From Pseudomonas sp. ADAK13 (GTDB lineage: Bacteria; Pseudomonadota; Gammaproteobacteria; Pseudomonadales; Pseudomonadaceae): a stretch of 64,000 nucleotides of DNA. Position 1 is the first letter of the stretch; the number at the start of each line of letters is the position of its first letter. A program made the position numbers and the translations under genes. The stretch is taken from contig NZ_CP052860.1 of assembly GCF_012935715.1 (NCBI RefSeq), positions 744,001 through 808,000 on the forward strand. Direction: 5' to 3'. The notes under the pieces are model-generated. The model saw nothing but the letters and a program-made list of their open reading frames with translations. It did no database searches and had not been told where the DNA came from. Positions 36,611-44,804 of the stretch are shown in pieces.

Positions 36611-36700
36611 CTGTGGGAGCCGGGCTTGCCCGCGATGGCATCGCCTCGGTGCAACTGATACACCGAGTCGCCTGCATCGCAAGCAAGCCAGCTCCTACAG
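36611..36700. repeat. REP-type inverted pair inside the tailocin operon
   Basis: GTGGGAGCCGGGCTTGCCCG begins one unit and GCAAGCAAGCCAGCTCCTAC ends the opposite one, with CGCCTCGGTGC / CACCGAGTCGCC between: two REP-like units in inverted orientation. It fills most of the 166-base gap between the tube and E genes. Confidence 0.75.
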
Positions 36701-36714
36701 AAATCGCAAGGCCC

Positions 36715-37221
36715 TTACGGCATCAGCACCGCGCGGCGGGCATCGCCGAGGATGTCGACGCCGTTGAGCACGAACTTCTGGGTGCGTACGTCGATGTCGA
36801 TTACCGGGATGCCGTTTTCCAGGCGGTTGTAGGTGCGGCAGGAGAACTCCAGGGTGATGGTGGGTTTATCGCCCATCTTCACCGGTGCCTCGGTCAGAGT
36901 CTTCAGCTTGCCGCCGATGGTGTGGTAGGTGAAGTAAGTCTTGCCGTCCTGGTCCTGACCGGCTTCGCGCACGTTGAGCAAAATGTCGTCGCCCAGGCGC
37001 ACGCCCAGGGCAAGCATGACTTCCGGACCCGCGCCTTGCAGCTCCAGTGTGGCGTTGAGCACTTTGGCGCTCTTGGCCATTTCCTCGGCGATGAAGCGCC
37101 CGCCGGTCATGGGCTCCATATCGAAGTCAATCTTCGGCGGGGTGAAGGAATTGACGGTAGCCGACAGCGGCAAGCCTTGGAGGGTGGCCGCAATGGCCTG
37201 TCTTACACGGTTGGTAAACAT
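36715..37221 (-). CDS. Major tail tube protein FII (P2-type)
   Basis: 168 residues. ATLQGLPLSATVNSFTPPKI and KVLNATLELQGAGPEVMLAL are typical of FII; the C-terminus IDIDVRTQKFVLNGVDI is well conserved in the family. The ATG overlaps the sheath stop (TAATG). Confidence 0.92.
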   Translation of the reverse strand: MFTNRVRQAIAATLQGLPLSATVNSFTPPKIDFDMEPMTGGRFIAEEMAKSAKVLNATLELQGAGPEVMLALGVRLGDDILLNVREAGQDQDGKTYFTYHTIGGKLKTLTEAPVKMGDKPTITLEFSCRTYNRLENGIPVIDIDVRTQKFVLNGVDILGDARRAVLMP

Positions 37222-38387
37222 TAGAGAACGTCCTCCAGGAACTGCTCGATGATTTCATCGCGGGCGTTGAGTTGATAAATCATGTGTTCGTTCGGCGCGT
37301 AGCGGCCGTAGTCGATGACGATGAACCAGGTGCCGTTCTTGTACTTCTCGACACTATTCAATTCCGGGTGCAGGTACACGCTGCCGCCGGGGATGGTTTC
37401 GTCGGCCACCAGGGTTTGCAGCCAGTCGTTGATGCGTTTCACCTCCTGGTCCATGAACGACTTGGTCAGGTTCTTGGCCATGGCTTTCTGACCGGCCTTG
37501 ACCAGCTTGCGGCTGATCGCATCTTCCAGGCCCACGTAGCTGATGAACTTGCCGGTAATGGAACGGTTACCCAGCAGCGAGAAACCGCCGAGGATGGTGC
37601 GGGCGTAGTAGCTCACGCCGTAGCGGTTAAGCAGGTCGCCTTCGGTGGAGGTGTCGAGGATGTTGTACTCGACGACGCGGGAAACGTCCTCGGCGAACGT
37701 CACCTGATTGCCCGGGCTTTCCCACTGCTTGACCTTGGCCAGTGCCGCGATGGCCAGGGACGACGGCGCCAGGAACACGTTTTTCTTCGCGGCCTTGGAA
37801 TACACCGACGGCATGTTGTGCACCAGCAGGCAACGGTCGAAACCGAGGTCGGCACCGCCCAGTTCGCCGCTGTAGGTCACCTGGTCGGCGACGGTTGCGT
37901 CCTTGCCATCCAGCACCACACGGGCCTTGATGCGCTTGCCGAAGGAGGCGAATTCGCCGGCCACGGCCTTGGTGCCGGTGAAGCCTGGAGCACCGATGAT
38001 GGTCAGGTCTTCGGGGACGCTGGCCAGGGCCGCGAGGCCCAGTTTGCGGCCGGTAACCGGCTCTTCACCGCCGATTACGTTATTGAGGGTATCGGCCGGG
38101 GTGGTGCCCTCGTCGACGATCACCACGTAGACCGGCACCTTGACCACTTTGAGGATCTGGTACACGGCATGGAACAGCGTGCCGGTTTCAGCGCCAGTCG
38201 GGTCCAGCAGCGCCTGGGTGGTGAAGCTGTTGATGCGGAACGGGGCGTTTTTCGGGATCGACGCATGGGCGTTGGGCGCGGTGCCCACCAGGCCGATCAC
38301 GTTATCACCAAGGCCACCCATGGCCTCGGGGGATTCGGTGGCATTCACAGTGATGCCGTTGTGCTCGAAGTTCAAAACCTCAGCCAT
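37221..38387 (-). CDS. Contractile tail sheath FI (P2-type)
   Basis: 388 residues, P2 FI size. DNVIGLVGTAPNAHASIPKN near the N-terminus, ARTILGGFSLLGNRSITGKF and KSFMDQEVKRINDWLQTLV toward the end are family landmarks. Together with FII it makes the contractile barrel of R-type particles. Confidence 0.94.
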   Translation of the reverse strand: MAEVLNFEHNGITVNATESPEAMGGLGDNVIGLVGTAPNAHASIPKNAPFRINSFTTQALLDPTGAETGTLFHAVYQILKVVKVPVYVVIVDEGTTPADTLNNVIGGEEPVTGRKLGLAALASVPEDLTIIGAPGFTGTKAVAGEFASFGKRIKARVVLDGKDATVADQVTYSGELGGADLGFDRCLLVHNMPSVYSKAAKKNVFLAPSSLAIAALAKVKQWESPGNQVTFAEDVSRVVEYNILDTSTEGDLLNRYGVSYYARTILGGFSLLGNRSITGKFISYVGLEDAISRKLVKAGQKAMAKNLTKSFMDQEVKRINDWLQTLVADETIPGGSVYLHPELNSVEKYKNGTWFIVIDYGRYAPNEHMIYQLNARDEIIEQFLEDVL

Positions 38388-38389
38388 GG

Positions 38390-38563
38390 TTAGTCAGCCT
38401 TCTTCGGGGTGGAGTTGAGGACGCTGGTGAGTTCCAGGCGGCCAGCGGTGCGCAGGGCAGATGCTTCGACGTCCAGCAGGTCGAGTTCCTCGCCTGCGGT
38501 GGACCAATGGCCGGCGCCGGTGGGGAACGGGATGAGGACGGTGTAGGTTTGGCGGTTGGCCAT
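38390..38563 (-). CDS. Small protein of unknown function upstream of FI sheath
   Basis: 57 residues, starting ANRQTYTVLIPFPTGAGHWS and ending LNSTPKKAD. GGAGATCCACCT precedes the ATG; the stop is two bases before the sheath start, so it is coupled to it. I do not recognise a function; its position is analogous to the gp38 (DUF2635) gene before the Mu-type sheath. Confidence 0.7.
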   Translation of the reverse strand: MANRQTYTVLIPFPTGAGHWSTAGEELDLLDVEASALRTAGRLELTSVLNSTPKKAD

Positions 38564-38581
38564 AGGTGGATCTCCGGGCAT

Positions 38582-38605
38582 AAAAAAACCGCTGCGCGGT
38601 TTTCT
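38582..38605 (-). terminator. Terminator-like hairpin upstream of P2-type sheath genes
   Basis: Leftward: AAAACCGCG CA GCGGTTTTTTT. It lies between the fibre chaperone stop (38657) and the small gene before the sheath, and points in the direction of the operon. Confidence 0.7.
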
Positions 38606-38656
38606 TGGGCTTTCAGGAAGTGACAGGGCAAAACGCCTTGTCAGTGAGGGGCGTTA

Positions 38657-39325
38657 TTAGAGTTGCTCAGATAGCCAGGGCGGCGACTCGGGCCTGTGCT
38701 CGACTGCAGGGAAATACTGCGACTCAGGCCAGTCGCGCAGGTCTTGCCGGTAGCCCTGCAACTGCTTGTACTGCGCGGCAGTGAGGGTTGTAGGGCGTTC
38801 GGCCTCAAGCTCGTCACGATGGCGTGCGATCAGCGGATCAGTTAGCAACAGTATTTTGTCGCGGAAGGCTCGCTCGCTGGATTTCAACTCTTCCAGAGTC
38901 GGCCCAGGTGCTGCAACGATCATAGGTCGGCCACCTTCGCCGCCCGTAAAGGTCGACTTGCCTGTTGAGACCGCCCGAAATATCGCGTCGTGTTCGTCCT
39001 GGCTGACCTCAACAAGTTCAGCCGTAGGTGGAAGCAAGCATGCCGGATTAGGGACAGCAATCATCGGCTGTACTGCCTCCAAGTCCGGCGAATCGATCAT
39101 TGGTGCTACGGCATCAAAGTCGGGAATCGATATTGTTTCAGGCACCGATTTATCACCCCCAACCCACGCCGGATTCGGCACCTGAATATCCGGGGGGGTC
39201 CAATTAGGATCAGGCACCTTCACACTTGGCCGTTTCCATTCAGGGTCTACTACTTGAATGGTTCGGGTTCCGTGGAACTCCTCATTGAAAAACGTGTTTT
39301 GCTTTGAGCTATAGAATAGTTTCAC
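38657..39325 (-). CDS. Tail fibre assembly chaperone (P2-type module)
   Basis: 222 residues. The C-terminal chaperone core (LTAAQYKQLQGYRQDLRDWP) is shared with the chaperone at 21666. The N-terminal half is different: proline-rich repeats of the type VPDPNWTPPD / VPNPAWVGGD / VPNPACLLPP. The start codon is GTG, three bases after the fibre stop. AT content is higher than in the neighbouring core tail genes. Confidence 0.8.
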   Translation of the reverse strand: MKLFYSSKQNTFFNEEFHGTRTIQVVDPEWKRPSVKVPDPNWTPPDIQVPNPAWVGGDKSVPETISIPDFDAVAPMIDSPDLEAVQPMIAVPNPACLLPPTAELVEVSQDEHDAIFRAVSTGKSTFTGGEGGRPMIVAAPGPTLEELKSSERAFRDKILLLTDPLIARHRDELEAERPTTLTAAQYKQLQGYRQDLRDWPESQYFPAVEHRPESPPWLSEQL

Positions 39326-39328
39326 TTA

Positions 39329-41254
39329 CTAAAACCCCCTACCTTCAACAACTATCACCATTCCAGTTTGAACCACAGCAGCCCACTCTTCCAAGCGAAC
39401 AACGCAGCCTGTAACAGTCCCCCCAGAATATGAATGGGTCACCGAACTTACGGTGCCACTGCCAGGAAATTTAATGTTAATTTTTGCGTTTAGGAACTGG
39501 GTCGGAAACTGAAAAGGCCATGCAATATTAATTATCTGCGAATTCGGCATATCCCCTTGAGCGTATTCAACCCACTGAATAATCTCGCCGGTATCCGCGT
39601 TTTTGCTCCAGCCGTTTGCGGCTAGTAATGCTGTGCTTTTTGGCCGACTGACTTGCAGCCGTACTACTGTGCCATCCGAGTGAGACATATAAGGGACATC
39701 TTTATCCCCGGACGAAAATCCGGCCGCGGGGCAATAGTTGCCGCTGATCTTTGAAGATGGAGTGAAGATTCCATCGTGCCAAACCTTTTTCCATCCACTC
39801 GGCACCGTGCCCCCAAGGTTTCGAAATAAAAGGGTACCCACCGCCTCATTAACACTGACGGCTATGTCTGCCCCAAAATCAGGGTTCGCAAAAGTCATAT
39901 GCAAACCAACAGTGTTCGGGTAATTAGTCGGACCGTCCGTGGTGTGACCGCTGGCCCCAGAAAATAGTTGACTTGCCGGAAGTCCACCAATAGACCCCAT
40001 TATCGCTGGCGCGCCTGCAAGCCACCCGCCTGCCCCAACAGAAAGCTTTCCTGCGGGATCAAAATTGGCAGAGTTCCAAACAAGGCTGCCGAACACATAG
40101 GCCGACTTTGTTGGAAGATTTAAACGAAGTGGCGTTGAAAACACCCCGTCTGATACGGCTTCGATTCGCATGTTCTTATCATATAAATCAAAGTACGCCT
40201 CGGAAGTTGGAGTCTTAAAACCTAGCTCCGGGGTGTCTTCGGTGCCGCTCTGAAAAATCAGCTGACCCGACATGGTGGAACCAGCTTTTGCCACCACACC
40301 GCTAATCGCTTCCGCGAGCTCGGTCTTTGTTGCGCCATCAGTGATGCCATTTCCCTCAAGCGTTGTCGGGTTAGTACCAGCAATAACGCGACCAAGCTTG
40401 TCTACCGTCAAGCTTCGATAGGTACCAGCGACTACCCCCGTGCGACCGGCGACCACCTCAAAGGCGAGCGCGGTGGTGCCCAACACTATCGGCGCATCCG
40501 TAACGAGCTGCCAAGCGCTATCACCGTAGGCTTTGCCCTCTTCGACACTGACGAACATGCCGGGCGTCACCTCGAGGCTGTTATCCGCATCTGTCGCACG
40601 CACCCAAGCGCCGACAGCTACAACATATAGTCCGTTATCCTTGCCAGCCGTTTGCTTAGCGACCAAGACACGGTCGCCAACAACAACCGCAACGCCATCA
40701 ACTTGCTGCGGGCCACTCAACACGATATTTGCCGTGGTAACCACACGAACCGACCGCTTGCTATCGAGCTTGGCCAGCTCGTCAGCGACATAGCTGGCCA
40801 CCCAAGCCCGCGTGGCCTTGACGATATTGTCGTCGATAAGCAACGTTACTTCTGAAGCGTTGCTTGTCTCGAAAATCGACCGAATATAGAACTCTTTTCC
40901 AGAGCCCGATGTCGCAAGCACTGGCTTAAACGACTCAGGATATTTGACGATCGCGTACAAAATACCGGTGTCGGTCCAGATCCCGGCCTCGCGCACGTAC
41001 CAGCCGCCCACCTCGGGAGGAATCGTTACCTCAGCCAGCAACCAGCTAGGGTTTTTGTCATCCTGGAACAATGCGTTCAAGGGGCCGCGCCACACTTCGC
41101 GCTTGAGTGCAGTAGCCGTTGCGGCGGGGTTGTAGGCAGCGCCATTCCCGTCGCCGATCGAGATCTGCGCAAGTTTGATCGGCACGCCAGCAGCCTTGCA
41201 GGCTGTTTCGTAGGCGATCCCCGCATTGGTAAGCAGGGTGTAGTAGTCAGCCAT
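39329..41254 (-). CDS. Tail fibre (P2-type / R-pyocin-type module)
   Basis: 641 residues. The N-terminal baseplate-binding part (YYTLLTNAGIAYETACKAAG to about residue 160, including VGGWYVREAGIWTDTG) is the conserved R-pyocin/P2 fibre head. A repetitive shaft follows, and the C-terminal ~250 residues are the receptor-binding end. The DNA encoding that end is visibly AT-richer than the head, a sign of module exchange. Abuts gpI without gap. Confidence 0.9.
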   Translation of the reverse strand: MADYYTLLTNAGIAYETACKAAGVPIKLAQISIGDGNGAAYNPAATATALKREVWRGPLNALFQDDKNPSWLLAEVTIPPEVGGWYVREAGIWTDTGILYAIVKYPESFKPVLATSGSGKEFYIRSIFETSNASEVTLLIDDNIVKATRAWVASYVADELAKLDSKRSVRVVTTANIVLSGPQQVDGVAVVVGDRVLVAKQTAGKDNGLYVVAVGAWVRATDADNSLEVTPGMFVSVEEGKAYGDSAWQLVTDAPIVLGTTALAFEVVAGRTGVVAGTYRSLTVDKLGRVIAGTNPTTLEGNGITDGATKTELAEAISGVVAKAGSTMSGQLIFQSGTEDTPELGFKTPTSEAYFDLYDKNMRIEAVSDGVFSTPLRLNLPTKSAYVFGSLVWNSANFDPAGKLSVGAGGWLAGAPAIMGSIGGLPASQLFSGASGHTTDGPTNYPNTVGLHMTFANPDFGADIAVSVNEAVGTLLFRNLGGTVPSGWKKVWHDGIFTPSSKISGNYCPAAGFSSGDKDVPYMSHSDGTVVRLQVSRPKSTALLAANGWSKNADTGEIIQWVEYAQGDMPNSQIINIAWPFQFPTQFLNAKINIKFPGSGTVSSVTHSYSGGTVTGCVVRLEEWAAVVQTGMVIVVEGRGF

Positions 41255-41884
41255 TTAGGACTCCTGTGGATAAAGGGTGGTGGTTTCGACGGTGTAGAGG
41301 CCGGCGGCCATGAAGGCCCTGCCAGACGCCTCGAGCCCCGCAAGCACCAGCGGGTAAATCGTGGTCAGCTCGCCGCACACGGTGGCGGCGCCGATGCTGT
41401 GGCCACCGAACGCGCTCAAGCCCACGGAGATCGAGAGTATGTCGCGCTCGCTTTTGGCATCGGACAGGCGACGGTCGAGACGGGCGTCAATTTCTTCGCT
41501 GTAGGGCAGCTCGGTGTAAGCCCGCACGGAGAAGCTGTAGGGCTCGCCGGGCGGCGTCTGTTCGTACCAGGCGCGAACCTCCGGTGCCAATTGCAAACCC
41601 TTGGCCGCATTTTCCAGCGCTTGGCGAGTGCCCGCTTGCCGGGCAGTGGGCCAGGCGAGTTTGACCGTCAAGCGCTTTTCAGCTTCGGGGGCAGTGGCGC
41701 TCCATTCGTTGACCGCCCGATCCGCCGCCAGGTAGGGCAAAAACGCCACTGGCGTTCGAGCCGGATCCATCAGTTCAGGGAACGGCGGAGTAACCCGGTC
41801 GAGCAACTGCCCGAAACCCAAATCCAGCGCCTTCTCCAACGGAGAACTGTTGGCAGGCAGCAAACTGCCTTTTGGCTCGTTCAT
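41255..41884 (-). CDS. Baseplate protein I (P2 gpI-like)
   Basis: 209 residues: LPANSSPLEKALDLGFGQLL, then PARTPVAFLPYLAADRAVNE, the gpI landmark 'P..LPYLAxxxxVxxW'. Start at MNEPKGS with an ATGA overlap with gpJ. Connects the wedge to the fibre. Confidence 0.9.
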   Translation of the reverse strand: MNEPKGSLLPANSSPLEKALDLGFGQLLDRVTPPFPELMDPARTPVAFLPYLAADRAVNEWSATAPEAEKRLTVKLAWPTARQAGTRQALENAAKGLQLAPEVRAWYEQTPPGEPYSFSVRAYTELPYSEEIDARLDRRLSDAKSERDILSISVGLSAFGGHSIGAATVCGELTTIYPLVLAGLEASGRAFMAAGLYTVETTTLYPQES

Positions 41885-42876
41885 AGCGTGCGCACCTCCA
41901 CCTCGACACCCGTGCAATACGGCGCCTGAAACGCCGTGGTGACGATCGGCTCCAGCGGCTCAAGGATTTGAAGTTGCGCAGCGCCCGCCGAGTGGATGGC
42001 GTAGTCGATCCAGCTCGGATCCACCCGCCCTTCCAGGCGATGACAAGACTCGGCGTAGGTTTGCAGCAGTTGTTGCGCGGCCACTTGGGTCAGCCCGGAA
42101 TCCGGGCCGGCGTTGATCTTCGCCACCACGCGGATTTTGTAGCGCAGGATCTGAGCCGCCTGCACCGTAACGAGATCCGTTTCCGGCCGCACATCAGGCC
42201 GGGCGAAATGCCGGCGCACACCGTCGAGCAGATCAGCAGGTGGCGTGCCATCCCCGTCTCGGGCCAAGACCGTCACCATCACTTCACCCGGCGCGGTGCG
42301 ACGCCCGTTGCCATCCTTGACCCGAGCCGCGTAGCCGTCCGGGTCAAAGGTATAAGTAACCGTCACCACACCGGGCGTAGCACTTTGCACTTTCACCGAT
42401 GGACGCTCACCTAGGGTGAAAACCTCCCGGCGATACTGCATGCGCGAGCCCGCCGCCGGAGCGTGAGGCGCGAGGTAATAACGCAGTCGGGCGTCATCGT
42501 CGCTTTCCAGCGTCGGCGGCACCGGCGGGAAAGCCGCCGGGTCACCTGGGTCGAGCACTTGACGCTCCAGGCCCATGTCGGCAAGGCGTGCGTCGAGGTT
42601 GCTGCCGGTGGCCCACCACGCCAGCATCTGCTTGATGCGGGCGTTGTATTTGCGTTCGTGGGTTTGCAGGCGAACGCAAAAAGCTTCGAGCGCCAGCGTC
42701 AGCAACTCGCTCTCGTTCTCCAGGCTGACCTTGAGCTTGGCCGCATTTTCCGGCGCTCGGCCAGCGACGTAATCAACCACAAACGCCTTGAACTCCGCCA
42801 ACAGCGGTTCGAACTCGTCGACGGCAATGATCGCCGGCTCGGCCAACTGGTTCTGGCCGGGTATCAGCATGCTCAT
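41881..42876 (-). CDS. Baseplate assembly protein J (P2 gpJ-like)
   Basis: 331-residue wedge protein: LPxxxLLxxF-like AIIAVDEFEPLLAEFKAFV and QMLAWWATGSNLDARLADMG, then the conserved DDARLRYYLAPHAPAAGSR. Overlaps gpW and gpI by ATGA junctions, indicating translational coupling. Confidence 0.93.
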   Translation of the reverse strand: MSMLIPGQNQLAEPAIIAVDEFEPLLAEFKAFVVDYVAGRAPENAAKLKVSLENESELLTLALEAFCVRLQTHERKYNARIKQMLAWWATGSNLDARLADMGLERQVLDPGDPAAFPPVPPTLESDDDARLRYYLAPHAPAAGSRMQYRREVFTLGERPSVKVQSATPGVVTVTYTFDPDGYAARVKDGNGRRTAPGEVMVTVLARDGDGTPPADLLDGVRRHFARPDVRPETDLVTVQAAQILRYKIRVVAKINAGPDSGLTQVAAQQLLQTYAESCHRLEGRVDPSWIDYAIHSAGAAQLQILEPLEPIVTTAFQAPYCTGVEVEVRTL

Positions 42877-43205
42877 GTCACCACCTCGAAGGTTTGTTTG
42901 CGGTTTTTCCAGGTGCCGGCAAAGCGCAGCAACAGTCCGGCGCCCTGACGGTTGGCGACGATGACTTGCGGCTCGAAGTCGGCAATGCCGTTCTGTGGGT
43001 TGTAGAACGCCTGGGCGGCATGGCTTTGGGCGAGAATCAGCAGGTCGTCGCCGAGGTTTTGCCCGAGCAGTTGCGGGATCATTGAGCCGTACAGCGGGCG
43101 CTTCTGGCGCGTGCCCAACGGCGTGGTCAGCGCTCGGGTGGCGCGCTGTACGAATTGCAGCCAGTCATCGACGGCCGCCCCGGTGTTCCGATCGATTCCA
43201 ATCAT
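42873..43205 (-). CDS. Baseplate protein W (gp25 family)
   Basis: 110 residues, gpW/Gp25 wedge protein: GAAVDDWLQFVQRATRALTT, then PLGTRQKRPLYGSMIPQLL, the family signature with RP-YGS. Twelve bases after gpV. Confidence 0.93.
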   Translation of the reverse strand: MIGIDRNTGAAVDDWLQFVQRATRALTTPLGTRQKRPLYGSMIPQLLGQNLGDDLLILAQSHAAQAFYNPQNGIADFEPQVIVANRQGAGLLLRFAGTWKNRKQTFEVVT

Positions 43206-43217
43206 GGGATGTCCTTA

Positions 43218-43826
43218 TCAGGGGCTGATGACCCGGCCCTGGTGGTCCACCACCGGGCCGCTGAAGTGCGCGCCGCCGGCATCCAGCAACAAGCTGGTGC
43301 CGCCGACTTGCAGCGTGATGCTCTCGGCGCTCATCGTCAGGCTGGCGGCGCCGACCTTGACGTCGACCTGCTCGCGGGAACCGATGAACGTGGTGGGACC
43401 ATTGGCCCAGTTGAAGGTGTGGCTGGCGTCGTCGTAGTCGCTTTGGGTGCCGTCCTGATGGCGCCGCCGGGTCAGCGTCGGAACGCTGGAAACCGGCGGA
43501 AAACGATCACTGTTCAAGCCGAACAAAGCCACCGATTGCGCCCCGCCCTCGCCGCCGCCGTAGTTGAGCAACACGCATTGCTCGCCCACCGAAGGGATGC
43601 GGGTTTCGGTCTGCGCACCGGCGCTGGGGTTGAAAAACCGGATCGCCGGCGTGAGCAAGTCGCCGTGGCTGACCTTGCAAGTGTTGCTGGCGGCATCGAC
43701 CTCCTGGCACACACCGATGCGGCAGAAACTTTCGGCGCGTCTATACAGGTCTTCGAGCTGGGCTTCCATTTCAGCCAGGCGCTCGATGATTGGCCCCAGT
43801 TGCATGCGTAACAGCGCGTCAAACAT
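43218..43826 (-). CDS. Baseplate spike protein V (P2 gpV-like)
   Basis: 202 residues: N-terminal MQLGPIIERLAEMEAQLEDL helix, OB-fold with GDLLTPAIRFFNPSAGAQTE and PSVGEQCVLLNYGGGEGG, and a C-terminal beta-helix with repeated GG/VGG turns, as in P2 spikes. Confidence 0.92.
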   Translation of the reverse strand: MFDALLRMQLGPIIERLAEMEAQLEDLYRRAESFCRIGVCQEVDAASNTCKVSHGDLLTPAIRFFNPSAGAQTETRIPSVGEQCVLLNYGGGEGGAQSVALFGLNSDRFPPVSSVPTLTRRRHQDGTQSDYDDASHTFNWANGPTTFIGSREQVDVKVGAASLTMSAESITLQVGGTSLLLDAGGAHFSGPVVDHQGRVISP

Positions 43827-43829
43827 GGG

Positions 43830-44345
43830 TTACTCCGCCAGTGGTTTGTATTGGTCGGGGTCGTCGATGTTCGAGACTTCCCAGGTGCAGGCGAACAGCG
43901 GTTTGCCTGTGGGGTCGTTGAGCAACGGCGGCCCGATATAGAGGGTTTGGGTGAAGGTGACGGTCCAGGTGTCGTAGTCCGTTTCGGCGGGAGTGCGTAG
44001 TGAGGGCGCGGCGACGATGTTGGTCGGCAGGTCGCACTGCGCCTGCGGCAGGTTCCAGCGGTTGTCCAGCACCAGGTCCATCAGTCGACTGGCCAGGTCA
44101 CAGGCATCAAAGGGCAATGCACCCGGAGCGACCATGGCCTTGAGCGAAATCCCCAGGGCATGGGCCTTGCGCCCTTCACGGGAGCGGATGCCCGGGCCAT
44201 TGCCTTCAACCGTGATCAATACGCCGGTGTTATCCCCGGCGCCCTGAAAATCCTGGTGATTGCCGACCTTCAGGTCCGGAAAGGCAATATGCAGCGCCTC
44301 GCTGATGGCTTGAGGGAGTTGGGAAGGTTTTTCGATGAGGGTCAT
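43830..44345 (-). CDS. Tailocin protein of R-pyocin PA0615 type
   Basis: 171 residues. It occupies the place of PA0615 in the P. aeruginosa R-pyocin cluster, between holin and gpV. LPQAISEALHIAFPDLKVGN and TVTFTQTLYIGPPLLNDPTG are visible; function unproven, possibly tail completion. Confidence 0.65.
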   Translation of the reverse strand: MTLIEKPSQLPQAISEALHIAFPDLKVGNHQDFQGAGDNTGVLITVEGNGPGIRSREGRKAHALGISLKAMVAPGALPFDACDLASRLMDLVLDNRWNLPQAQCDLPTNIVAAPSLRTPAETDYDTWTVTFTQTLYIGPPLLNDPTGKPLFACTWEVSNIDDPDQYKPLAE

Positions 44346-44367
44346 TTAAGTAGCGTCCTTGCAACGG

Positions 44368-44706
44368 TTACTGCGGGTCCTGACGGGTGCCTTCGTTGAC
44401 GCCAATCCGCTTGGCTGCCCACCGTTCATAAAGGCCGATGGCCACGTCTGCACCGGCCATGGCGGTCAGGCAACCAATGGCGCCGGCCGTCCAGATCGAC
44501 ATGCCTGCGGCGTAGCACAGCATCAGGGCTGATACCCCGCACACCATGCAGGCCCCGGAACGCAGGACCAGGCGCCGCAACAGCGACCAACCACGGGCGC
44601 CTTCCTTGTCGGCGCGCCACATTTCTCCGGATACACCGCCGATCAGGGCCAATACGATCACCAGCCAGATAGGCATTTCCGCTAACGCTTGCTGCTCGTT
44701 TGTCAT
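44368..44706 (-). CDS. Holin
   Basis: 112 residues with three hydrophobic stretches (PIWLVIVLALIGGVSG; RSGACMVCGVSALMLCYAAG; IWTAGAIGCLTAMAGADVAI) and charged loops, at the holin position of R-pyocin clusters (PA0614). It would form the inner-membrane hole that lets the GH19 endolysin, encoded 23 kb downstream, reach the wall. Confidence 0.8.
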   Translation of the reverse strand: MTNEQQALAEMPIWLVIVLALIGGVSGEMWRADKEGARGWSLLRRLVLRSGACMVCGVSALMLCYAAGMSIWTAGAIGCLTAMAGADVAIGLYERWAAKRIGVNEGTRQDPQ

Positions 44707-44779
44707 GTCACGCCTCCTGGCTGAGCATTACCGGCGCAGTGCCGGGTTTTGGGTAATTCCATTTATAGGTAGGCATTCC

Positions 44780-44804
44780 AAAAAGCCCGGTTGCCCGGGC
44801 TTTT
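44780..44804 (-). terminator. Terminator-like hairpin in the tailocin leader
   Basis: Leftward: AAAAGCCCGG GCAA CCGGGCTTTTT. It lies about 340 bases downstream of the tailocin promoter and 74 bases before the holin start, so every tailocin transcript must pass it. Confidence 0.8.
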
